The notes beneath the pieces are model-generated. The model did no database searches. It was not told the DNA's origin and saw only the letters and a list, made by a program, of their open reading frames with translations. DNA of 64,000 nucleotides from Apodospora peruviana. Lineage: Eukaryota > Ascomycota > Sordariomycetes > Sordariales > Lasiosphaeriaceae. Location: contig JAUEDM010000006.1 of assembly GCA_033439685.1 (NCBI GenBank), forward strand, positions 1,054,001 to 1,118,000. Direction: 5' to 3'. A program made the translations under genes and the position numbers. This document shows positions 54,982 through 64,000 of the stretch, piece by piece; position 1 is the first letter of the stretch, and every line of letters starts with the position of its first letter.

Positions 54982-57521
54982 ATGGAGCAACCACCCTCGT
55001 ATCAAGATGCCACCAAAAGGGTGGACTGGCTGGAACTCGCCGCTCCCTATGTCTCCTTCGCAGACTACCCACGGCTTTGCCTCGTCTGCAAGCGCTTTTA
55101 TAAGCAGTTTGCTCCGAGGCTATGGCACGACCCCCTCACGGCAGCTCTCAAGCTAGGACTAGTTCAAGAATACGGCAAGTTCCTTGATCTCTTCGCTATC
55201 TTGTTTTATATTGCGCGGCCTAACCCTCAGATACACAAGATTACGAGTGGTATTTTCGGTTCATCATGAAGCACCTCAAGAACACCCGATCCGAGACTCG
55301 TGATCTCGTCGCTACACTGGACTTCCGCGGGTTCCCGCTACATGTGCCAAGGATGCCCGTCGAGTTCGACAATATCGATATTAACCAGACCATGCGCATG
55401 CTCCCGGCTGTCTTGCCCCGGCTTCGCTATGTCCTACTTGATGGCCATCCAGATATGGATGCTTCTCAGTTGGTGACATCTCGAAATGGCGGCCTCGAGA
55501 CACAATTTTATGGCCCGCTGGTCCTGGGCATCAGTGGCTGTCAGGTGCAGCATGCTCCGTGGTTTCTTGAGTCTGGATATCTGGCCAACCTCGTCTATCT
55601 GGACGTCTCTCATGTTCAGTTCAGCCTCGAACATGTCATATTCCAGGGAAAACTGAGTCCGCGCGCACTGCCTCACCTTCGGGTCTTGAAGGCAAGGGGA
55701 CCAAAACTTGATGATATGAGTACCATCACTCTTCTTCAGGCCTTCAAGAGACAATTGTGGGGTTTGGATCTAAGCGGCAGCAAAATTACAGACAGAGCTA
55801 TTCTGACTATGCCAGAGACTAGCTTCCCAGCACTGTCGTTCAGAACCGGCGTGGTTCACTTCGACGTGGAGGGTATGCTCTTTTTTGAGTCCGAGAGTGG
55901 CGACGGGACCTACGGCAGATATGCATTCATCCAGGAGTCACCGTGGAGCGATACTTTCAGACATCCCCAGCGCCATCTTGCCGATGCTCCAACTTATACC
56001 GAGAGTGCAGCCCATGAGATGCCTCGCCAACCAAGGGGACGTCGGTTAGATGGACGAGGGAAAATCAGGGTCGACTCAGCCGATGAGATCAAGAGTACTC
56101 TGGCCGGTACCTCTGTTAATAACAGCTTGTTGGCAGACAATGTCTATGAACTAGACATCTGTAGAGACCATGATGGCATCACTCACCTGTACCTGAACGA
56201 TACCCAAATCTCCGCCGACACACTTGGCAGATTGATCAGGGAATCTGCCGGCCAACTGGAGCGTCTCGAGTGTGATATAACAAAAATCATACTGCCTCCC
56301 GTAAACGGTGCAAACCCTCCTCTACCACTTTGGCTCACAAGGAACCCGCGTTTGTATGGGGCCATCGGCATGGCGCACTTCTTTCGCCCCGTGTGGTCGT
56401 CAGATCTGCAGGTCCTGCGCATCCACCACTCCTTCGTCACCCAGCTCGTCTCTCTAGTTGACACGAACTTGCCAGTCAAGACCAACCTCTGGCTTGCGGA
56501 GACCTTTCTGCACCCCAGAGTCGAGCTCGCCTACCCGGAAGCGTTCGTCCCGGATATGAATCCGCGGCTCCGGTCTCTCACCTTGACTGGCATACCTCGA
56601 TACTCTACCGGGCCTCTGATCGACAAGCTGATCGCGTTCTTAAACCTGGCCTCCAGTCAGGAGCGCGCAATCCAAGACGCCGAATCGAGTCGCCTGGGTC
56701 CGTCTACTCTACTAGGGCTGAGACACATCCACCTCGAGTTTGGGCCAGCTCTTTCTAGTAGTCCTCCCAGGGACGATATCATCGAAGTTGATCTCGACGC
56801 GGAGGATTTCGGCCTCGAGCCCGAAGACTTTAGCTTTTTTGCGGAGTCTGGAGGTTGGGTGGGGGTATCTAGTCCTACATCGCCAGCTGCAACACACGAA
56901 CCGCCACCAGCATCAGGAATATCAGAAGCATCAGCAAAAGGCGTTGTTGTCAACAGCACATGGATAGAATTCGAGCCTCTCCAAACCCGCCAGCCGCAGC
57001 ACTGCCGGGAGCCAGCGGCAGAATCGGGCCGAAGACTGCAAACATACCCGTACTCCGAGACAGAGCGCGAGTACGTCCCGTTTATCGGCACCTGGAATGG
57101 AGGCAAGAGGTTTATGCATCCCGTCTGGATCGGCTCCGGCTGTGTGTCCGGTCAAGGTCAAGCCCTTGACGAGTACATGCGGAACCTCGCCAACCCGCTT
57201 TTGAGAACGCGGATCGAGCCGGCGTCGCCCAGCCACGTCGCGGCTGGCGTGCCGCCGGGCAAGTTTGTGTTTGCCGACGCGTGGGCGGCCATTTTGATAC
57301 CACCGGAGATGCGCATGCCGCGCCAGACCCGTGTGGATGGAATGAGGGATGTGCTGTCGGCGATTCGGGCGCATCGGGTGCAGACCCGGACGGTGTATGA
57401 GGAGGCCAAGGCGGCGGCAACCAGGCGTGGGGAGGCGATGGTGCGGTTAGGGGCGCCGCATATGCATTATACTGGCCGGGTGGAGATTTCTTTTGAGGCT
57501 ACCGAGTCGGAGGGGGATTAG
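54982..57521 (+). CDS. F-box-like protein with LRR-like middle, unknown substrate
   Basis: Two exons, 54982-55174 and 55231-57521, encode 827 residues. The intron (55175-55230) starts GCAAGT and ends CCTCAG. Only this GC-AG intron joins the frames, giving VQEYDTQDYEWYFRFIMKHL. The N-terminus after MEQPPSYQDATKRVDWLELA resembles an F-box (YVSFADYPRLCLVCKRFYKQFAPRLWHDPL, about residues 25-55). The middle has leucine-rich segments (LRYVLLDGHPDMDASQL, NLVYLDVSHVQFSLEHV, LWGLDLSGSKITD, LERLECDITKI) that may form an irregular LRR solenoid. A low-complexity acidic stretch lies near 570-620. If the F-box is real, it would bind Skp1 in an SCF ubiquitin ligase and use the repeats for substrate. No His/Cys catalytic motif is seen. 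The start has an in-frame ATG in context CACAATGG. Confidence 0.78.
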
Positions 57522-57885
57522 GTATATGATGGCTTGATCTGAGGAGGGAAACTGGATTTGTCGGTTTTGAAGTAAACTGGGTCAACTAGTAACAAGGGCG
57601 CGGCGTTTATTAGAGTTGTGGATGTGTGGATTCTATGTTAGTGATACCCCTTTTGTAAATGCATCATGAATATACGAGGCATGTGTACACTCTTACTCAG
57701 CTGAGTTTTGTAGCTGCGAGATAGACTTTGGAATCATGTTCAGATAAAGCTTTCTCCCTACACACTGCTAAAAGGCTTCTAAAGTTAAAAATGGATCAAG
57801 TCAGTTTGAGGGTGCCGACAATGACAAGCAACCCAGCTCAACACAACCTGACGAGCCACAGACTTATCGCCAGGGTTCCTAAGGT
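57522..57885. other. F-box-gene 3' flank
   Basis: About 360 bp, AT-rich; an ATG at 57791 starts a frame (MDQVSLRVPTM) that overlaps the decayed gene in another register. Nothing further seen. Confidence 0.5.
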
Positions 57886-58737
57886 TTTCTGGGCTTCCTC
57901 CATCAAGAGACCAAGGACCAACTTGTTTCATGCCCTGGGTCGTGGACCCTGGGCACAGGACACCGTGAATATGTGGCGCTGCGTCGCTTCGTCACTAACC
58001 CAAAACCCACGGCCGCCGAGATGGAAAACATATAGAGTTTCCTCAGTTTTCGGGCTGCTACCAAGATTCTCGCGGAGCGTCTACTCCAGTTCATTAATGT
58101 GGCTCCGCCTTTGGGGTACTAAGATATCCTTTCGTGAGATTCATTCGGCCGGGATGTTGACGAGGAGGGTTTGCGTCTCCACACGATCTGGTATAACTCA
58201 CCCTTTTCTGCAGCGCCATCACAGGGCCAGTTCTCGCCGTACGCTCTCTTCTACCTCGCTGCAGCCCTAGCAGATCACGTTGATGACTCTGAGGCGTCTC
58301 GGAACATCGAAATGATGGCTCAAGGTAAGTCACGCGAAGTTCCCTCCATGCGGCCAATTTAGACCAAAAGCCGACAACATGGACCATGCAGAATCCCCTA
58401 AGCTTTTCAAGCAAACGACAGAAACGTAGACAGACTGCTTGGAGTTCAGACTATTATCGGTTCCCGGGGGGTCGATTGAGTGGCAAGCACCATAGGAATG
58501 CGCTTCCTCAGGGCCTAGGTCTGGACGTCAGCGTTTGACGTCTGCTGATCTCCCGATTGGAAATCGACGCACCGACGACTCATGACCCAGCATAGTGAAC
58601 TTAACTACTCGGAAGAGCAGTTGGAAGTAGTGCAGACCGTCGTACGTGAGGAAAACAAGGCGTACCGGGCGGCACGAAAGGCCGAAGTGCACAAGATGAA
58701 AGCCAGGCTGGGGGGACGCAATATGTCATATGCTTAG
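57886..58737 (+). pseudogene. Decayed gene of unknown family
   Basis: One frame reads as protein from 57886 (FLGFLHQETKDQLVS, GTGHREYVALRRFVTNP, SFLSFRAATKILAERLLQF, LFYLAAALADHVDDSEA) but is broken by TAG at 58033, TAA at 58120 and TGA at 58135. A good donor (CAAG|GTAAGT, 58325) and acceptor (ATGCAG, 58391) suggest an intron of 67 bp; after it the frame runs ESPKLFKQTTET and hits TAG at 58427. An intact 51-codon frame at 58582-58737 in a different register (MTQHSELNYSEEQLEVVQTV, helical and charged) is probably the old C-terminus. Codon choice in these frames resembles the neighbours. No family recognised; chance cannot be excluded. Confidence 0.42.
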
Positions 58738-59730
58738 GGACCCTTTCCCTTCCAGAGCAAAACACACACAACCCAATCATGTTCAATGGGCAGATCCAGA
58801 GAAGCGTACAGGTTTGGTTGGCCAAACTAGCTATCGGAAGCGGTTGCGGCGAAGGAGAGAGCAGTCTTGGTATACCAACGTACCGTGTGGCTAAGGTATA
58901 CTATGCCGCTATACCAAGACTTCTCTCTCCTTTGCCGCGACCAATTCTGAATAACAGAATGTCAGGACTACAGTGAGGAGGTTTATTATACATACGTATG
59001 GAACGAGTATCGCCTAGGTCAGACTTGCTTATATCATCTTTAGGCATATAGCTAGGGGGAAAATGAAAACAGAATATACAAGCAGAACAACAATGTGAAC
59101 TGTATCTGCCATATTCCATAATACATATTAAACAACCTTACTGATTCTCCCATATGGGCAAACTAGGTACCCCGTTCAGATTTATTACCTATGCGATATA
59201 GTCATCAAAAAACAAGACAGGAACTCATCATCCCTGAAGACCACAAATCTGCACAATGAAAGCAAGTAAACCAAGTCCAAAATAACAGAGAAGAGAGGGA
59301 GATTTGAATTGCTATCTACATGATCTAATAAAAATGCGCTATTTTTGTCAAAAAGACCAACCGAAGAAGAGAGAGTTGTAGAAGAACATATATAAAAGAT
59401 ACGAATGGGGTCTGGTTGGGCAGCAGCAGCACCCATTCCTAACCGTCGCCGCATATATTGACCAAGATCTAACCTAAATCGGTTTTCTTTTTCGCCTCAG
59501 ACCAATTGTGACCACCGCCCCCTTTTCCGAAGCTTTTAATTCCATCCCAGCCACACTTTTCCTTTTCCCTTCTACGGAAGACGCCATGAGCAGAAAAAAA
59601 GAGTGTTTTGTTCTCACAATGGACACTGCCAAGAAGGCAGATGATAGATGAGGGCAGCTAACTTCCTAGGTAGCCATCACCCGTTCAAATTAGGGGTAGG
59701 TAGGTACGTTGGTCAGTCTATTTATTGCGC
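58738..59730. other. Intergenic region before ggc1 3' end
   Basis: About 1 kb, AT-rich. It holds a 101-bp hairpin at 58842-58942; otherwise no gene is seen. The last 100 bp are the 3' flank of ggc1. Confidence 0.55.
58842..58942. repeat. Inverted repeat, 33-bp arms, 35-bp loop
   Basis: Arms at 58842-58874 (begins GGTTGCGGCGAAGGAGAGAG) and 58910-58942 match as inverted copies at 30 of 33 positions. No clear target duplication flanks it. It could be a MITE relic or, if transcribed, the source of a small-RNA hairpin. Confidence 0.75.
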
Positions 59731-61050
59731 TCATGTCCGCGAAAGCGCAATATCAAACGCCGGGATCAGCGTCTGTGCCAGCCAGAAGGAGAACACCAGC
59801 TTGGGACCAGTCATCAAGAGCTGTATATAGTCGTCAGTCATCTCTCCACTCACACAAACATATTAAAGAACATGGGGAAAAGCACTCACCTTGGGAACCA
59901 AGCCCTTGAAAAACGCACCCGCGCCCTCGTTCTTGGCCATGTTGGTCAAGATCCGGAATCCGCTCTCGGGGTTCTCGAAGTTGCGGTTCTGAATCCGCGT
60001 CTTGATAACATCAAGCGGCGCCGAAACAACAAGCGAGGCCGACGCGCCCGCGATCGACGCAATGAAATTCTGGAACCACGACGCCTTGTTGTAGTCCTGG
60101 AGCCCAAACAAGAACTCCTTGGCGAAGGCGGAACCACCGAACAGCTTTCCCCCCCCCCCCCCCAAACAGTCAGTTATCAAACTCCTAATACCCTTTTGAG
60201 TCGAAAAACTTACAGCAAAAGACCCCGGCGCATTTCTTGCGGCCGTCCATCCCCACCCTCTATACAACCCAAACCCTTCATCCTTAACGATCCGCAGCAC
60301 ACCGCGACCCCGAAACGCCTCCGGGTTGGTCTGGCGCTTGATTTTCAGGACATCTAGCGGTAATAGCACGATCTCGCCGATGCCAATCAGACTGCCCGCC
60401 GTCGAGTGCATGATGGCCTTGCCCGTCTTCTTGCCAAAGGCCTTCTCGAAATCCTTGCCGTAGTGCGTGTCCAGATAATCGCGCGCTATCGGCTGCCCGC
60501 CGTACTTGTACACCCGCTGCAGCACCTTGTAGCCGGCCGCGTACCCCAGGCCGGGGAAGAGAGACACGAATTTGCGGCCGACCGACGCGGCGGCCTTGTC
60601 CTTGAAGATGACGGCGTTGAGCTGCGGGAGGCCTGCGATCTATTTTTTATACCATAATCTCGAGTTAGCTGGCACTCGAAAGAGCTGTGCTCGGTATTCG
60701 GTTTGGTTCGTTGTGTTTCGAGGAAGCAACCTTGCGCACCTTTGTCTCATTGCTCATCAACCGCTTTGCAATCGTGTCGACCTGATCCCCAGAGATTATG
60801 TTAGCTTCGGCATAGCTACCTCCTAATTTTGGGTAAGTGACCTACAGGGTGAAAGATAGCCAACTCGGCAATACCAGCAGATCCTTTACAAGAGCCGCAA
60901 AAACAGCCAAAAAGTTAGCAATTGACCGTTCATTTCTCTTCATAAATCCAATATCCCTCAGCTCAAATTCCGCGGTGATGATGTACCAGATCCCAACAAT
61001 CTCGCAAGATTGCTCTCCTTGTGTTTCCCTCCAGCAGCGATAGGAGACAT
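59731..61050 (-). CDS. GGC1: Mitochondrial GTP/GDP carrier (Ggc1)
   Basis: Six exons: 61050-60987, 60883-60846, 60781-60740, 60639-60214, 60144-59890 and 59820-59731 encode 304 residues (introns 103, 64, 100, 69 and 69 bp). The spliced protein has the three-fold mitochondrial-carrier layout. The first repeat reads GSGSAGIAELAIFHPVDTIAKRLMSN, with PxD in place of the usual PxD/ExxR/K signature. The second has PLDVLKIKRQT, and the third PLDVIKTRIQN. LFPGLGYAAGYKVLQRVYKYGG and GRGVLRIVKDEG, GWGWTAARNAPGSFALFGG match yeast Ggc1/Yhm1 closely. The carrier sits in the inner membrane and imports GTP in exchange for GDP; in yeast its loss disturbs mitochondrial iron balance. The third acceptor is preceded by 15 G bases (GGG...AAAG) on the coding strand. 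Plus-strand open frames here are shadows. Confidence 0.93.
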
Positions 61051-61912
61051 TGCGACAGTCGCCTTTATGTTTGTGTGGTATGGAATGAATGAATGTGATA
61101 ACACACAATCGATATTGTGCGTGCGATGGCCGGCAGAACGTTCGGTCGGAAAAGAAGGGCGAGGAGGTGACGACAGGCGGGCGGTTTACGGTTTTGAAAG
61201 TGAAGCTGTCCCAAGGAACTACAAGAAAAAAAAAGATAACAAAAACACCGGCCGATTTTCGAGCGACAGTCGGGCCCACCCACCAGCGCGTTGCGATCTT
61301 TTTTCGGTCACAAATTATAAAAATTTAGCACCTGCAGTCCGTTAGCCAGCCTCCGATCCGCGGGATTGCGCGCACTGTCACAGTCGCACCCCTGCAGGAC
61401 CCCATTTATTTCTTATCGGTGTTAGTGCAGGGCTTATCATAACGGCGTTCCCAGTTGCTCGGTAAGGTACCTCACCCTGATGACTGTCACTGAACGTGTA
61501 CGGATAAAAATGAGGTGGTGAAATAATCTCCTTTGCTCACTACGGCCTCTCTGTGATGATGTAATAGCGACCTTAGTTGAGCATATGCGACTACGTACCG
61601 GTACTTGTTTTGTACTTTCATAACTAAGAGGGCAAGCATGACGGCTACGGGCTACCCGTTGAGAACTCCAGATTACCTATCCGTAGATTCTCGGTAGCTT
61701 TTATACCCAGAGAACCGCCATCATCAAATCCATCTCCTCCAAGAAAGTGTAGAGCAGGTATAACCAGAAAACAAAGATCCTCTCCTCCCATCGACGCCTT
61801 GCAAATGCAGAATGTACCCCTGCCAGACGCCGCTGATGTAATGCCATCATAAACCCCTGGTATTGAACATGAAGCCCCCGGGTCCAGTCCAGACAATTCG
61901 TTCAACCGCTTC
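61051..61912. promoter_or_regulatory. ggc1 promoter and rpc82 3' flank
   Basis: About 860 bp between the start of ggc1 and the stop of rpc82, both on the minus strand. It must hold the ggc1 promoter. A-rich (AAGAAAAAAAAAGATAAC near 61220); no further gene seen. Confidence 0.5.
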
Positions 61913-64000
61913 TCAGAAATCCCGCAGCAGAGCAACAAGGTCGTCAATCCTCATGACTTGAGCAAAGAGCTTCTTCTCGTTCGCCTGGAACCGAGCATAT
62001 CTGTCATAGTATTCTTTTCTCATGACATCCCTCTCTCTGCCACGGACGTCAGACCGCTTTGTCAGCAGCAAGACGTCCTTCTCCTTCTGCCGAATAACCT
62101 CCAACACCTGAACACAGCGCAGCATAGCCTTGTAACTCGTGTCAAGCAGAGTGTTGATAGATTTCTCCAGGTCGACAAACCAGAGGAAGAATGATTTCTT
62201 GACGTCGGCCTTGTTATCCCTTGGAACTTCCTGGACCTGGATAAAGCCCGCTGTCTGCATCTCCAACATCTTCTGTTGAATCTCGTTTTTCTTCATCAAT
62301 GCAAGATTTGGTAGAGTCTTTTCGTCAAGTTTACCCTTCGCGCGGAGGATTCGGACAAGCCGCAAGCCCTGTCGACCCGACTTCCGTTCAATCACGGAAT
62401 CGAGCTCGGCCTCGCGTAGAACGTCCATCAGGGGCACAAAGTCAACAGTCCAGTCGTTGTATCCGCAGTGACGGACAAAGTGCTGGTTGCTCTCTGCTAG
62501 CAAGAGAAGATGCTGTCTCAGCTGCCCTGGTCGATCTAGCCGATTTTCTTTTGTGGCTACTCCGGCAAATTTCACCTTTGTACCATTTGCCGGCTTGTGG
62601 TCCGAGTCCGAGTCCGACTCATCACTCTCAGAGCCCTCGTCTTCCTCCTCCTCGTCTGCGCTGGCATCACCATCGATCTCAGCTTCGAGGATTATCTTCT
62701 TCTTGGGTGGATGTCCAGACACTTTTTCTGCGGCCCGGGATGAGAACTTGTCTTTAGCAGCCTTCCCGAGTCCGACAGATAGGTCGACAGATGTCTTGAG
62801 ACTGTCGAGGATTTCGTCTGTGGTGACGAATCCCTTGCCGCAATCATCCTTATCATCCTCCGTGATATCCATCATGGGGTCACTACGGCAGCGAGGAAGT
62901 TGCTTTGTTAGCAGTTTAAGCAGAACGCCATAAACATACGCGGTCGTATCGCCGATTGTATCTGTAACACACTGAACGAGGCGGCGGTTGCGGAGATCGA
63001 CGAGGCACTTCTCGTAGTTGATGCGGATGACCTGCTTAGGGTCAAGGGCAGGGTCCAACTCCACGTCGTGAACCCCATTAGACAGCCCGCCTCCAGAAAA
63101 GAGCTTCCGTCTCTTGGCCGCCGTTCCATTTTGCTCGAGTTTTCGTTTCAGAGACTTTGATTCGCCCCGAACCTTGCGAAGCCCTTCGGCGATCTTCTCC
63201 TCGAGTTCGATCTTGGCCTTTCCTCCTTTAGGTCCGCCGGGGAAGTGGGTGTCGAGAACCTCCTTTTCCACATCTCTGTAGATATCGTCGGGGGTCAGGA
63301 AGGTTTTGGCGTGAACGACATCGATCAATTCGGCCTCGACGAGCCGGCATATGACCGAGTTCAGTTGAGCTGTGGTTTTGATCACGAGATCGAGCCTCTT
63401 GGGCGCGTGGGAATCTCCATTCACACCGTTGGTTTCGAGGAATGGATCGGCTTCTTCCTTGACTAGTTTTTGGTGCGCTTGGTCGATCTTTTCTTGGTAG
63501 GCGGCAACGAGGTCCGAAATTCGTGTCTGGCCCAGAAGCAGAAGACTCTGCATCACATCCTTTGCTGGAGCTCCAAAGGAACTATCGACCATCTCGAGAA
63601 TCTTGCCGATGCGGAGGAGGTTGTATGCGTGGTCTGTATTTGCCTCGTACATGGCTTTTTCGGAGTTGGAATCGACCTGGTAGAACAGAAGGTTTTGTTG
63701 AAGTAGAACGGCGAGACCATGTCGAAGTTCACAAAGGCTCATGTCTGTGTACTGAACGAGTTGTGGGATTGACGATCTGCCTCTGGTAAGGAGGATTGAA
63801 AAGATTCTCTGTAAGCTGCGGTTAGCCTCGGCGCGCAAGCTCCATTGCCTGGTCGTGCTGCATAACATACCGACGGAAGCTCTCCATAGAGCTCGTCAAT
63901 GAGTAGAGAGCATAGCTCCGCCACATTCTTTGTCTGCAACAGGGATTCCAATGGTCAGCATGAATCTTGGGTCTGATATTCGGCGCAATGGTTTTGCAGC
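61913..64000 (-). CDS. RPC82: RNA polymerase III subunit Rpc82 (C82/RPC3), 5' end beyond window
   Basis: Visible exons are 63933-63871 and 63808-61913; the first exon lies past the right edge, because no in-frame ATG precedes the acceptor CTGTTGCAG at 63934. The intron at 63809-63870 (62 bp) joins TKNVAELCSLLIDELYGELPS to RIFSILLTRGRSSIPQLVQY. This is the first of the winged-helix domains of C82, continuing MSLCELRHGLAVLLQQNLLFY and EANTDHAYNLLRIGKILEMV. Further winged helices follow, with an acidic spacer (SADEEEEDEGSESDESDSD). The C-terminal coiled coil reads REKDVLLLTKRSDVRGRERDVMRKEY. C82 works with C34 and C31 in Pol III to open tRNA and 5S promoters. About 652 residues are visible, close to the yeast length (654), so only a few residues are missing. 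Confidence 0.92.

Overview
The window is nuclear DNA of a filamentous ascomycete, most likely a Sordariomycete (order Sordariales is a guess). Genes carry short introns of 51-106 bp with fungal splice signals. The proteins are those of a typical mould: a Cdc11/Nud1-type SIN scaffold, a Pex22-like peroxin, a BrlA-like C2H2 factor and a CaMKK/ELM kinase with the long filamentous-fungal insert. Intergenic DNA is long and rich in TAGGTA/TACCTA words. There are no operons, plasmid parts, phage or CRISPR; the genes form no pathway cluster and are mostly housekeeping.

Layout. Positions 1-1284 (minus) hold the N-terminal part of a Snf1-activating/CaMKK-type kinase. Positions 1285-11861 are about 10.6 kb with no gene I can support. 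Positions 11862-17516 (minus) encode the leucine-rich-repeat scaffold of the septation initiation network. Positions 18627-21959 (plus) encode a disordered nuclear-looking protein with [S/N]PW motifs and a PP1-docking motif. Positions 21960-26472 are intergenic and carry a 225-bp TA-flanked foldback element (MITE). From 26473 to 44306 the DNA is gene dense: inositol hexakisphosphate kinase Kcs1, Atg27, a peroxisomal enoyl-CoA isomerase, an intron-containing tRNA-Ala(AGC), SAGA subunit Spt20 with a very long Gln-Ala tract, a Pex22-like peroxin, and eIF2B gamma (Gcd1). Positions 44307-49689 are long non-coding DNA upstream of a BrlA-like zinc-finger factor (49690-50828). Positions 50829-54981 hold a 499-bp solo LTR with a perfect 5-bp target duplication, next to AT-rich, apparently decayed DNA. 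Positions 54982-57521 encode an F-box-like/LRR-like protein, followed by a decayed gene (57886-58737) and a 101-bp hairpin. The right end has the mitochondrial GTP/GDP carrier Ggc1 (59731-61050) and Pol III subunit Rpc82, which runs off the right edge.

The most unusual points are: two introns that only keep frame as GC-AG introns (eIF2B gamma and the F-box-like gene); a non-consensus donor in spt20; a poly(G)15 run next to the 3' splice site of a ggc1 intron; the Gln-Ala hexanucleotide tract in Spt20; the MITE, solo LTR and two hairpins; a perfect CCCCT-containing palindrome in the divergent pex22-like/gcd1 promoter; and the conserved-looking unknown protein at 18627-21959. I see no clear new multi-gene system. 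All gene names come from recognising protein motifs by eye; no search was run.
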